From positions 1 through 53,464 of the forward strand of contig JAQUWL010000015.1 of assembly GCA_028692875.1 (NCBI GenBank): a stretch of 53,464 nucleotides of DNA, written 5' to 3'. This DNA is from Sulfurospirillaceae bacterium. GTDB lineage: Bacteria > Campylobacterota > Campylobacteria > Campylobacterales > Sulfurospirillaceae. Positions 16,140-25,720 of this stretch are shown here, piece after piece. The notes under the pieces were generated by a model. The model had not been told where the DNA came from. It saw only the letters and a program-made list of their open reading frames with translations, and did not search any database. The stretch's first letter is position 1. Every line of letters begins with the position of its first letter. Made by a program: the position numbers and the translations under genes.

Positions 16140-16736
16140 TTATTTGGTGTAAGCTCTATCCCATCCATAAGGAGAGTTTGCACCCTTACCACGTGCGGAT
16201 ACACGAGCTCTATATATATTGGATATGGACTCTGCGTCACCTACAAGCAATGCTTTAGTAGCACACATTGCCGCACATACAGGAACTTTTCCCTCTGCGA
16301 TACGGTTTTGACCATAAAGATGTCGCTCTTCTTTTGAGTTTGTCTCCAATGGTCCGCCTGCACACATCGTACATTTATCCATAGCACCCTTAGCACCAAA
16401 AGCACCATCTCGTGGAAACTGTGGTGCGCCAAATGGACACGCATACAAGCAGTAACCACAGCCTATACATTTGTCTTTATCGTGAAGTACAATACCGTCT
16501 TCTCTGATATAAAAACAATCAACTGGGCAAACTTGCTCACATGGAGCGTCTGTACAGTGCATACATGCGATAGATGTTGAAAACTCTTTACCGGGAATCC
16601 CCTCATTAATCGTTACAACTTTTCTTCGGCTGATACCAACAGGCAATTCGTGAGCCTCTGCACAAGCAATAGAACAGCCATCGCATTCTATACATCTTGC
16701 CTCATCACAATAAAATTTCATTCTTGCGTATTCCAT
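16140..16736 (-). CDS. fdhB: formate dehydrogenase iron-sulfur subunit, copy 1
   Basis: 198 residues. Four [4Fe-4S] clusters are predicted from CDEARCIECDGCSIAC, CMHCTDAPCEQVCP, CIGCGYCLYACPFGAPQ and CTMCAGG with CAAMC near 160-170. It carries electrons from FdhA to FdhC. There is no C-terminal membrane anchor, unlike E. coli FdnH, so it probably docks on FdhC or is held by FdhA. AGGGGGAGCAG before the ATG is a strong ribosome binding site. It lies 9 bases after fdhA1 and 14 before fdhC1. Confidence 0.94.
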   Translation of the reverse strand: MEYARMKFYCDEARCIECDGCSIACAEAHELPVGISRRKVVTINEGIPGKEFSTSIACMHCTDAPCEQVCPVDCFYIREDGIVLHDKDKCIGCGYCLYACPFGAPQFPRDGAFGAKGAMDKCTMCAGGPLETNSKEERHLYGQNRIAEGKVPVCAAMCATKALLVGDAESISNIYRARVSARGKGANSPYGWDRAYTK

Positions 16737-16745
16737 CTGCTCCCC

Positions 16746-19601
16746 CTACGCTTTTTCTATGCGGCACAAACCGCCTTTAGTTTCAGGAATCTGAGTGATG
16801 ATGTCATAACCATAGTTGGTAACAGTATTGACACTCTCGCCACTTGCATAAGGCTTTGTTCCTGCTGGGAAATTACCCGTTCTATCCGCTCCTTGGAAAT
16901 GCCCTGCAAAGTGGAATGGCATAAAGACCATATCTGGCAAGACCGTCAATGAGTATTTTGCTTTCACTTTGATTTTTGTACCCTCAGGAGAGTGTATCCA
17001 CATCATATCACCATTTCTAATACCATGTTTGAGTGCCAAATCTGGGTGGACATTACAGAACATCTCTGGAGTTAATGCAGCGATATACTTAGATGCACGG
17101 TTTTCAATACCCGCACCATTCATCGTTACCAAACGTCCTGTTACCATGTTGATTGGGAACTCTTTAGCATAGTCTTTCGCACTTTGAATCGAAATGTACT
17201 TCGTCATAACACGGAAGTGATTTGCTTTATCTGGATATGCTGGATATTTTTGTGCCAAATCCGTACGTGGTGAGTGTAGTGGCTCACGATGCATTGGGAT
17301 ATGGTCAGGGAAGTTCCAAACAATCGCTCTAGCTTTCGCGTTACCATAAGGACAAACGCCCGCTTCGAGTGCTTTTTGAACTAAAATACCACTGTTATCA
17401 ACTTTCCAGTTGGCTCCACATGCTGCTTTTTCTTCTTCAGTAAGCGTAATGCCAAGAACTGCTTCAATATTGGCTTTTGTAATCTCAGGGTATCCTGTTT
17501 CGATTTTAGAGCCTTTAGGGAAAGAGCCTTTTTCAGCTAAAAGATTGACACCGTCTTTTTCTAAACCAAAGTTATTTCTAAAGCCCATACCGCCCTCTTT
17601 AACAGAGATAGAGGTATCATAAAGGTTTGGACTACCACCATGTGTTTTTGTCCAGCAAGGCCATGGGAATCCATAGTACTCGCCTTTCATTGGTCCCATT
17701 CCAGCACCGCTTACTTCATCAAACATATGCCAATTGTCAGTATGTTTTTTGATACGCTCTGCTGTCCAACCAGTCAAACCAATCGTTTTGATGATTCTTG
17801 CAATCTCATCTGTCGCATCTTCTGGCCATGTGAATGTTTTTTTATCTTTCATAGCAAGCTTGCCATCAGGTGTTTCTACCATCAACATCGCTTTTGTATA
17901 TTGCTCATAGAATCCTAATCGCTTAGCTAGTTCAAACATGATATCTTGGTCAGGCTTGCTCTCGTACAATGGCTCAATAACTTTGTATCTCCATTGTGCA
18001 CTTCTATTTGTTGCAACACAATAACCACTTGTTTCAAACTGAGTTGCTGCTGGAAGGATAAAAACATTGTCTTTTTTATCGGTCAAAATCGCAGCTTCGT
18101 TTACAAATGGGTCAGCAAGAACTAAAAGGTCAAGGTTGTCTAAGCCCTCTTTGATTTTTGCTTGTTGTGCAACAGAAGTGATACCATTTCCCATAACCAC
18201 AAGGGCTTTGAGGTGTGTACCAGCATTTTCGATTTTTTCATCATTTTTGACATTTTGAACACCGGCCCACCAACGTGCGAGTGAGAAGCCGTTTTTTGTC
18301 ATCCAAGATGCATCTTTAAACTGCGACACGAGGTACTCATAATCAACACCCCATTGTTTTGCGAAGTATTTCCAAGAACCCTCTGCTAAACCATAATATC
18401 CAGGAAGTGAGTCTGCTAAACATCCCATATCGGTCGCACCTTGTACGTTGTCGTGACCTCTTAGAATGTTTGTACCACCACCTGCTCGTCCCATGTTTCC
18501 AAGAGCAAGTTGAAGGATTGGAGCCATACGAGTATTTGATGTACCGATACTATGTTGTGTTAAACCCATCGCCCAAATAAGTGAGCCTGGTCTATTTTTT
18601 GCATAGATATTGGTAATTTGAATAAGTTTTTCGGCAGGAACGCCTGTGACATCGGCAACCACTTCAGGAGTCCATTTTTTTGCCTCTTCACGGATTTTGT
18701 CCATGCCAAAAATACGTGCGTTGATGTACTCTTTATCTTCCCAACCATTAGCAAAGATGATATTGAGCATGCCGTACATAAACGGAATGTCCGTACCAGG
18801 GCGGATTTGAGCATATATATCTGCTTTAGCAGCTGTTTTCGTAAAGCGAGGGTCAATAACGATGATTTGTGTGTTATTTCTCTCTTTTGCCTTCAATAAA
18901 TGTTGGAAACCAACTGGGTGATTTACCGCAGGGTTTGATCCAAAAATAATGATAGCTTTTGACTTTTGCATATCTCCAAGGGAGTTTGTCATAGCACCGT
19001 ATCCAAATGTATTCGCCACACCGGCGACTGTGGAAGAGTGTCAGATTCTCGCTTGATGGTCTGTATTGTTCGTACCGAAAAATGCAGCAAACTTTCTAAA
19101 ATAGTACGCTTGCTCATTACTCATCTTAGCCGAACCTAAAAATTGAACTGAGTCAGGACCGTCTTTTTTCTTCAAATCCGCCAATTTTGTAGCGATACGA
19201 TTAAGCGCTTCATCCCAACTTAAACGTTTCCATTGACCATTTTCTTTGACCATTGGATATTTTAATCTTACTTCTGAGCGAACCATGTCTATCATGTCCG
19301 CACCCTTACAGCAGTGTCCGCCAAGGCTTATTGGGTGGTCTTGAGCAACTTCTTGACGAACCCATACTCCATTTTGAACTTCTGCGATAACGCCACATCC
19401 TACTGAGCAAGAAGTACAAATTGTTTTGACTTTCTTACTTCCAGGAAATGGGTTTTTAACCTCTTCTTCTGTTGCAGCTCTAGTTACATTTCCACTAGCA
19501 AAACCCGATGTTGCGCCAAACGCACCAGCAACGGCTGCCATCTTAAGAAATGATCTTCGACCTATACTAGTCGTTAGAGCACGTGTTGTAGAGTTTTCCA
19601 T
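16746..19601 (-). CDS. fdhA: formate dehydrogenase catalytic subunit, selenoprotein, copy 1
   Basis: 951 residues when the TGA at 19041-19043 is read as selenocysteine (Sec187). It oxidises formate to CO2 with a Mo or W bis-MGD cofactor, Sec187 binding the metal. A TAT signal (GRRSFLKMAAVAG) sends the folded enzyme to the periplasm. One [4Fe-4S] cluster is predicted from CTSCSVGC and GGHCCKG. The Sec region reads ARI-U-HSSTVAGVANTFGYG, the standard FdhA active site with His next to Sec. ORF callers split the gene at 19019/19041, but both halves share the frame with only the UGA between them, and selA, selB, selC and selD are all near. The ribosome binding site is GGAGG. About 750 residues of the molybdopterin oxidoreductase fold and its C-terminal dinucleotide-binding domain follow. 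Confidence 0.95.
19013..19043 (-). promoter_or_regulatory. Sec codon (UGA) and candidate SECIS stem-loop of fdhA1
   Basis: UGA at 19043-19041, a 13-base gap, then UCGCC, loop GGUGU and GGCGA (19027-19013). The same 15-base stem-loop at the same distance occurs in fdhA2; its loop GGU recalls known bacterial SECIS loops. Confidence 0.65.
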
Positions 19602-19621
19602 TTACTACGCCTCCTTTTTTC

Positions 19622-19822
19622 TTACATGGCAGACTTATAAAAGTCTTCCCACGCTTGAGTTTTCTTATAGTTAATCTCTTTTTTCTTCGATTTTCCTATA
19701 ACAACGCCATTGGAACTTTTTGAACCTTTAGCACCCGCTTGAGCACCGACAACACCTACGGCTGTAACGGCAACACCAGCGATTGCAGCTTTTTTAACAA
19801 AGCCACGTCTGCTTTCGTTCAT
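19622..19822 (-). CDS. formate dehydrogenase region TAT-target small protein, copy 1
   Basis: 66 residues with a twin-arginine signal (SRRGFVKKAAIAG) and a short mature part ending KKTQAWEDFYKSAM. Small TAT proteins of this kind occur just before Sec-FdhA genes in many Proteobacteria. They are thought to assist export or assembly; the mechanism is not known. It lies 20 bases before fdhA1 with a GGAGG ribosome binding site. A paralog is at 25482. Confidence 0.88.
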   Translation of the reverse strand: MNESRRGFVKKAAIAGVAVTAVGVVGAQAGAKGSKSSNGVVIGKSKKKEINYKKTQAWEDFYKSAM

Positions 19823-19858
19823 CTAGCACCTCCTTGCATAAATTAACCTCTTATCCCA

Positions 19859-19899
19859 AGAGATTGCCAAAGAAAATAGCTTTCCCTTTGGTAATCTCT
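19859..19899 (-). promoter_or_regulatory. long hairpin between the chaperone gene and the fdh1 structural genes
   Basis: AGAGATTGCCAAAG (19859-19872) pairs with CTTTGGTAATCTCT (19886-19899), 14 pairs including one G-U, with a 13-base loop. No T-run follows on the minus strand, so it looks more like an mRNA-processing or stabilising hairpin than a terminator. Cluster 2 has nothing like it. Confidence 0.5.
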
Positions 19900-19915
19900 A
19901 TCATAAATTTAAAGA

Positions 19916-20662
19916 TTATCTTGCTTTACGCTCCACAACATCCAACTCTTTGCCCGCCATCTTTTTGGCTTTGTTTTCTGCTCTTCTTCTAGCCTCAGCA
20001 GGAGATATTGGCTCTACAGGTTTTTGAACTCTTTTTTTTGCCTTTAGAGGTGGTTTTGTTACTTCAAAATAGAGGCGTTCAAATGTTATAAATGCATTTA
20101 AAACAACGGCAACTGATTTGTAAATTTTTGACATTTTGTGTTCATATACGTTGATAACAAATTCGTCAATAAATGGATTTATGATTTCGGCAAACATACA
20201 GTGTTGAAGATTTTCATACTCTTTTTGTCCATCAATAATAAGCTCAACAATCTCGTGCATAAAGGTAAAGATAAATCCGATAGAATCTTCGTTTTCTTTA
20301 AAATTCTGCTCATCTCTTCGGATGTGTGTTTTGCCTAAAAAGTTTTTGACTTCAACACGTTTTTTACCACTCTCCACACCTTCATCGTAGTAGGATGCGG
20401 AAGTCCTAACAACAGGAAAGGACGGATTATGAAAAATATCGTCATACTCTTGAATAAGCACCTCTTCGCCAAGCTCAAGAATATACTGTTTTATCTCTTT
20501 TAGTGCTTCGCCAGAGTTTTCATCCAAAGGATATTCTATCATCACATCAAGAGCATCTACGACACCGCTAAATCTATCTGCACGTGTGGAAAAAACAAAC
20601 ATCTTGCTCAAAAATCCATAGTATAGAGACCTTGCTTGATTTACAGATTCTTTATTTATCAC
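19916..20662 (-). CDS. TorD-family chaperone for formate dehydrogenase, copy 1
   Basis: 248 residues, mostly helical, with the family feature EYDDIFHNPSFPVVRTSASYY in its middle. TorD-like proteins bind the TAT signal and the apo form of molybdoenzymes until the cofactor is in. The Lys/Arg-rich tail (about 205-248) is absent from the second copy and could bind RNA, membrane or cofactor; that is a guess. The start is GTG with AAGGA before it. Its own upstream region (20663-20977) carries the likely fdh1 promoter and regulatory sites. Confidence 0.82.
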   Translation of the reverse strand: MINKESVNQARSLYYGFLSKMFVFSTRADRFSGVVDALDVMIEYPLDENSGEALKEIKQYILELGEEVLIQEYDDIFHNPSFPVVRTSASYYDEGVESGKKRVEVKNFLGKTHIRRDEQNFKENEDSIGFIFTFMHEIVELIIDGQKEYENLQHCMFAEIINPFIDEFVINVYEHKMSKIYKSVAVVLNAFITFERLYFEVTKPPLKAKKRVQKPVEPISPAEARRRAENKAKKMAGKELDVVERKAR

Positions 20663-20773
20663 ACAATTCCTTTTCTTGCTAGACTTAAAATAGAGTCAAT
20701 CTTCGTATACCATAAGAGAATATGCCCAAAACAAGAAGTTTAAAGGCTTATCTCTAGGGTTTTTATTCGTATA

Positions 20774-20789
20774 GTAAAACATTGTTTAC
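20774..20789. promoter_or_regulatory. GTAAAACATTGTTTAC inverted repeat upstream of fdh cluster 1
   Basis: GTAAA and TTTAC frame a 6-base centre, 112 bases before the chaperone start. A close relative lies at 29278-29293 and a looser one at 27495-27510. It may bind a second regulator of the fdh genes. Confidence 0.4.
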
Positions 20790-20872
20790 CAATATGTTAG
20801 AAAATTTATCATAGTTAAGCTTAGCTGGAAATTGGGTATTTGAAGTAGTATTAAAACTTAAATTTAACTTAA

Positions 20873-20891
20873 ATATGCAAATTAAGCATAT
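20873..20891. promoter_or_regulatory. perfect ATATGC-N7-GCATAT palindrome: candidate ModE site upstream of fdh cluster 1
   Basis: ATATGC (20873-20878), 7 bases, GCATAT (20886-20891). It lies in the 315-bp gap between fdhC2 and the chaperone of cluster 1, 211 bases before the chaperone start. The distance would suit activation better than simple repression. Confidence 0.6.
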
Positions 20892-20921
20892 TGCTTTGAG
20901 AGTAGTTGCGTTATGCGGATT

Positions 20922-20955
20922 GTAGTTAAGGAGCCTTTAATAACTCCTTAACTAC
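20922..20955 (-). terminator. inverted repeat after fdhC2, probable end of cluster 2
   Basis: GTAGTTAAGGAG (20922-20933) and CTCCTTAACTAC (20944-20955) form a perfect 12-bp stem. No T-run follows, so it is only a likely transcript end or processing site. Confidence 0.45.
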
Positions 20956-20960
20956 ATAAA

Positions 20961-21826
20961 TCCTTACATGTAAAGATTTACACTTTACCTTGCTCTTTTA
21001 GTTTTCTATACCAAGAGCTATGGAGGATTTTAACCTCTTCTTCTTCTTTGTAGCCTGTTAAAATACTATGAATAGCACCTTTGATGGCAAATATCGACAT
21101 ATAGATATGCACAAAAAAGAGTGCTACAACAGCAAATCCAACTACGTTATGTAGTATTGCTGAGACTCTAAGAAGGTCTATTTGAGAAAGTCCTGTGATG
21201 TTATTTAGCATTTCGATTTTAAAATCAAGGAAATACATCATAGCGCCTGTAACAATCATCAATACTCCTCCAAGAGTTGCTAACCAATACCATGTCTTTT
21301 GACCAGCATTAAACTTGCCAGCAGGAACAGGGTTTTTCACTTTTGAAAGGTATCCACCTACTATCATCAGCCATTTAATATCATCCCAGTGAAGGAACAT
21401 ATCTTTGACCCACATAACAAACATTGGGATAACAACGATAGCAAAAGGGATAGTAAAGATGCCATGTAGGTTTTTACATAGTCTTACAAATGTTCCGCCA
21501 CCGAAGAAGTCACCAAAAACAATCACAAAGCCTGTTGGAACTATCACGATAAAAGAGATGGCTGCTATTTGATGAACAACTCTATTGAACATATCAAATG
21601 CATAAACCTTCTTTCCTTCATGAGAAAATACTTTTGGACCAATAACCTTGTAATGCACAAAAAACACAAGTGGCACTAAAACAAGAATCGCCAAAAATAT
21701 CTTTCCAAAATAGTGATTTTGTAACATAGTAAAAAGAGCACCTAATTTTAAAGACTGCTCTTGTCCATATGACAAAATATTTGGAATCCGCATCTCACCC
21801 CAAATCTGGCTATCCGCAGCAAATGC
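20961..21826. repeat. 866-bp direct repeat, copy 2 (fdhC2 body and 3' flank)
   Basis: Matches 15209-16074 at a constant offset of 5752 bases; see that entry. Both copies are in the same orientation, so recombination between them would delete one fdh cluster. Confidence 0.85.
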
Positions 21827-21877
21827 ACCAACCATCGCCAGTCCAAAGACTAGCGATAGGATTACTATTTTTTTCAT
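20978..21877 (-). CDS. fdhC: formate dehydrogenase cytochrome b subunit (gamma), copy 2
   Basis: 299 residues; from AADSQIWGEMRI to the end it is identical to copy 1 at 15226. Only the signal peptide differs (MKKIVILSLVFGLAMVGAFA). It has the same membrane helices and heme histidines. It serves as quinone-reducing anchor for FdhA2-FdhB2 and, being identical, could be interchangeable with copy 1. It lies 16 bases after fdhB2 with a weak ribosome binding site (AAAAAGAGTAAGCT). Confidence 0.93.
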   Translation of the reverse strand: MKKIVILSLVFGLAMVGAFAADSQIWGEMRIPNILSYGQEQSLKLGALFTMLQNHYFGKIFLAILVLVPLVFFVHYKVIGPKVFSHEGKKVYAFDMFNRVVHQIAAISFIVIVPTGFVIVFGDFFGGGTFVRLCKNLHGIFTIPFAIVVIPMFVMWVKDMFLHWDDIKWLMIVGGYLSKVKNPVPAGKFNAGQKTWYWLATLGGVLMIVTGAMMYFLDFKIEMLNNITGLSQIDLLRVSAILHNVVGFAVVALFFVHIYMSIFAIKGAIHSILTGYKEEEEVKILHSSWYRKLKEQGKV

Positions 21878-21893
21878 AGCTTACTCTTTTTGT

Positions 21894-22496
21894 TTATTTG
21901 TAAGCCGCATTCCACATTGCCGATTCACTTGCACCACGACCACTTCCACGTCTTAGAACGCGCTCAGTGATAATTTTTGAAACGGATGTGGCATCGCCAG
22001 CAAGCAAAGCTTTAGTTGAACACATTGCCGCACATGCTGGAACTTTTCCCTCTGCAATACGGTTTTGACCATAGAGTTGATACTCTTTCTCGCTATGTGT
22101 ATCCTCTGGACCACCTGCACAATATGTACATTTATCCATTGCGCCTTTGGAGCCAAAAACTCCTTGTCGTGGAAACTGCGGTGCCCCAAATGGACACGCA
22201 TACAAGCAGTAACCACAGCCTATACATTTGTCTTTATCGTGAAGCACGATGCCATCAGCTCTGATATAAAAACAATCAACTGGGCAAACTTGCTCACATG
22301 GAGCGTCTGAACAGTGCTGACATGCGATAGAGAGATAACTCTCTTGTCCTATCACTCCCTCATTAAGAGTAATCACTCGTCGGCGATTAACGCCCACTGG
22401 AAGATGATGTGCCTCTTTGCAAGCCACTTCGCAGCCGTGGCAATCAATACATCTACTCTCGTCACAGTAAAATCTCATACTTGTATTTGGTGTCAT
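21894..22496 (-). CDS. fdhB: formate dehydrogenase iron-sulfur subunit, copy 2
   Basis: 200 residues, the same four-cluster plan as copy 1: CDESRCIDCHGCEVAC, CQHCSDAPCEQVCP, CIGCGYCLYACPFGAPQ and CTYCAGG with CAAMC. The central half is nearly identical to copy 1, while the ends and the loop around 125-150 have diverged. It passes electrons from FdhA2 to FdhC2 and is part of the fdhA2-fdhB2-fdhC2 operon. Confidence 0.94.
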   Translation of the reverse strand: MTPNTSMRFYCDESRCIDCHGCEVACKEAHHLPVGVNRRRVITLNEGVIGQESYLSIACQHCSDAPCEQVCPVDCFYIRADGIVLHDKDKCIGCGYCLYACPFGAPQFPRQGVFGSKGAMDKCTYCAGGPEDTHSEKEYQLYGQNRIAEGKVPACAAMCSTKALLAGDATSVSKIITERVLRRGSGRGASESAMWNAAYK

Positions 22497-22507
22497 TGTC
22501 CGCCCCC

Positions 22508-25321
22508 TTACGCTTTCTCAATACGGCAGAGCGTACATTTAGTCTCTGGCGTAGTGGTTACAATATCAAAGCCGTAGCTGATAATGGTATTAGATCCCTC
22601 TCCAACAGCATATGGCGCCAAGCCTTTTGGGTATCGACCCAAAATAGACTCTCCTTGATAAATACCTGAGTAAGTGTACGGCATAGAAGCAGTATCATAT
22701 GCAACACGTGTACTAAACTTACATTTTACTTTAATACGAAGACCTGTTGTTCCATAAATCCATACCATGTCGCCATCCCTTAAGCCTAAATCATGTCCTT
22801 TATCTGGATGGATATCGAGCAATGGCTCAGGTGCTAGCTCTGCAAGATAAATCGATGACCTACTTTCCGTTCCAGTCCCCAAATGCTCAACATAACGACC
22901 AGTTAGAAGTTGCATTGGGTACTCTTTCGCCCATACTTTTTCGTTTTGACGGCTCTCATACTTGATGTTAGCTCGGTAATGATTATCCTTGTCTTTATAA
23001 GTTGGATATTGAGCAATCAAATCAGGACGTGGAGAGTGTAATGGCTCACGATGTTTCGGAACTTTATCGACCCATTCCCACACAACAGTTCTAGCTTTTC
23101 CATTGCCATACGGACACAATCCTGCCTGCATTGCTTTTTCAACAAGGATGTTGCTAGTATCAGTTGACCACGATTTGCCTTTGACTTTCTCTTTCTCTTC
23201 GTCGCTCAATTTAATACCCGTAATCTCTTCGACATTTGCGGCAGTTATATGGTCATGACCCTTTGCACCACTTTTGGTTCCTTTAAGTTCAACCTCAGAG
23301 AGCAAACTTGTGCCATCTGGAGTTTTAGGCGTCCAACGAACTCTAAAGCCCATACCACCTTGCGAAACAGGAATACTATCATCATACATTACAGGAGTTC
23401 CAGGATGTTTTTCACTCCAGCATGGCCAAGGAAGACTATAAAACTCATTCTTAAATGGTCCGCTTCCTTTTAAAGTTTTTGGATCAAACATATGCCAATT
23501 TTCGCTTTGTGCCTTAAGACGCTCTGGCGTAATACCCTGCAAACCTATACTTCTGATAGCCTGTGTGTACTCACGTGTCGCATCTTCTGGCCACGTAAAG
23601 CCACCTTTTCCGTCGCCCATTGCTCGAACAAGCTCATCGTAATATCCAAGTTTTTTTGCCAACTGGAAAAGAATCTCATGGTCAGTTTTGCACTCGTACA
23701 TAGGCTCAACTACTTTATTTCGCCATTGTGTTCCACGGTTGGTTGCCGTTACGGTACCACTGGTTTCGATTTGGCTGGCCGCTGGGAGCATGAAAAGGTT
23801 ATTTTTCATATCAGCAATCGCACCCATATCGTTAAAATAAGGGTCAACAATAACACAAAGCTCCAATTTTTCCATCGCTTTTTTTGTCGTATCAGTCAAA
23901 GAGATAGACGAAAGTCCGCTACCGATATTCATCATACCTCGAATCATCGTTCCGGCATTGTTTTTTGCATTTTGCTCTTCCAAAACGCCAAAACGCCATG
24001 TCGCAACACTAAAACCGTTTTTGTGAAGCAGATCTGGGGATTTAAAGCGTGATTGCATCCATGCATAATCTACTTTCCAGTTTGAGCAGAAATATTTCCA
24101 AGCACCCTCAGCCAAACCATAATAGCCAGGTAAGCTGTGTGCAAGGTTTGACATATCGCTCGCACCTTGAACGTTATCGTGACCTCGAAGAATATTACAT
24201 CCGCCACCTGGTTTTCCAATGTTACCAAGTAAAAGTTGGAGAATAACAGTCTGACGTGTATTTCCCGTACCTACAGAGTGTTGTGTTAAGCCTTGATTGT
24301 AGATGAGTGTTGCAGGTTTTGCACGTGCCATCATATTGGTAATTTCAATAAGTTGATTGGCTGGAACGCCGGTAATGTTTTCAACAACTTCTGGAGTATA
24401 TTGTTCTGCTTCTTTGGCAGTCTCTTCAAAACCATAAACACGATTTTTGACATATTCTTTATCGTAAAGGTCGTTTTTAATAATATGTCGAATCATACCG
24501 TACATAAACGCTATATCTGTACCAGGGCGGATTCTAGCAAACATATCTGCCTTTGAAGCAGTTCGACTAAAATATGGATCAACCACAATTATCTTAGCGC
24601 CAAGCTCTTTAGCACGTAAGATATGCACCATACCAACTGGATGAGCAACCGCTGGGTTAGCTCCGATAATAAAAATGCACTTAGAATTTTGAATATCACC
24701 TAAGTGATTTGTCATGCCACCATAACCTAATGTATTCGCCACACCGGCGACTGTAGGGGCATGTCAGATTCGAGCGATTGTGTCTATATTGTTTGTTCCA
24801 AACATTGCCGCAAATTTGCGGATATAATAAGACTGTTCTCCAGAAACTTTTGATGATCCTAAGAACATCATGCTATCAGGTCCGTACTTCTCGCGAAGTG
24901 TTTTCATTTTATTGCCGATTTTAGTGAAGGCGTCATCCCAACTGATGCGTTTCCATTCACCATTTACTCGCTCCATTGGATAGCGAAGACGCTTCTCTCC
25001 ACGGACACGGTCAATCATATCGGCACCCTTACAACAATGTCCTCCCAAACTAATAGGATGGTCTGTTGCTGGTTCTTGTCGAACCCAAACACCATTTACA
25101 ACCTCTGCTTCAATACCACATCCAACAGAACAATAGGTACAAATCGTTCGTACTTTTTTAGAATTTGGGTATTTCTCTTTTAGCTCCTGCGCATTTGCAG
25201 GTCTGAGCACCTTTGATTCATCTGCACCCAGTGCACTGGTGGCACCAGCTACACCAGCGATCGCAGTCATTTTTAGAAATTTTCTTCTATTAAGACCACG
25301 AGCATTCAATGCTTCGCTCAT
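22508..25321 (-). CDS. fdhA: formate dehydrogenase catalytic subunit, selenoprotein, copy 2
   Basis: 937 residues with the TGA at 24764-24766 read as Sec186. TAT signal NRRKFLKMTAIAG, cluster motif CTYCSVGC plus GGHCCKG, and active site ARI-U-HAPTVAGVANTLGYG. Compared with copy 1 the fold and length match, but the sequence has diverged clearly through most of the protein, so the duplication of the catalytic genes is old. The two enzymes may differ in metal, direction (formate oxidation or CO2 reduction) or conditions of use. The ribosome binding site is AAAGGAAAAAT. A 160-base gap separates it from the small TAT gene, against 20 bases in cluster 1. Confidence 0.95.
24736..24766 (-). promoter_or_regulatory. 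Sec codon (UGA) and candidate SECIS stem-loop of fdhA2
   Basis: UGA at 24766-24764, a 13-base gap, then UCGCC-GGUGU-GGCGA (24750-24736). The stem-loop is identical to that of fdhA1, although the bases between it and the UGA differ. Confidence 0.65.
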
Positions 25322-25481
25322 ATTTTTCCTTTCTTCATTTTAAATCTTGACACGCATTCAAAGCAAAGCTTCTCATGCTACGCTAACGCTGAGTTTTTCT
25401 CGGCGAAAAGCCCTCACACCCTTGGTGCTCTTTTGGCATTTGTATCACATTATCTGAGGCAAAATTGCCCTGACCAATGTC
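25322..25481 (-). other. 160-base spacer between the small TAT gene and fdhA2
   Basis: No gene seen. It contains a hairpin CGCTGAG-TTTTT-CTCGGCG (25387-25405, one wobble pair) and GC-richer words unlike the AT-rich spacers elsewhere. It may be a leftover insertion or an mRNA element that sets FdhA2 level. Confidence 0.35.
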
Positions 25482-25691
25482 TTAAAACGCCCGTTTATAA
25501 TAGTTTTCCCAAGTGGCAGTTTTTTGATACAAAATCTCCACTTTTTTTGATTTGCCCTTAACAGTCTGTCCAACTGGTTTTGTTCCAGCCGCCAAAGCAC
25601 TAGATGCCACTATGCCAGTAGCTGCTGCAACCACAGTCGTTTTACCAGCATTGACCAAGAAGCGTCTTCTTGAACTCTCTTTCGTCTCCAT
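25482..25691 (-). CDS. formate dehydrogenase region TAT-target small protein, copy 2
   Basis: 69 residues; twin-arginine motif SRRRFLVNAGKT, then a small mature part with KGKSKKVEILYQKTATWENYYKRAF. The ending resembles copy 1 (KKTQAWEDFYKSAM), so this tail, not the signal, is the conserved functional part. GGAGG precedes the ATG. It lies 29 bases after the chaperone gene. Confidence 0.87.
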   Translation of the reverse strand: METKESSRRRFLVNAGKTTVVAAATGIVASSALAAGTKPVGQTVKGKSKKVEILYQKTATWENYYKRAF

Positions 25692-25720
25692 GGTTTACCT
25701 CCTTTCATAGATTTTAATTC

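Noticed and set aside
21953-22264. Open frames on both strands inside fdhB2 (and similar ones inside fdhB1)
   Set aside because: Cys-rich gene sequence gives long open frames in other phases; the fdhB frame has the cluster motifs and a ribosome binding site.
16746-25321. fdhA1 and fdhA2 as pseudogenes split by a stop codon
   Set aside because: The interrupting codon is TGA at the known Sec position in both, followed by the same hairpin, with selA, selB, selC and selD in the window.
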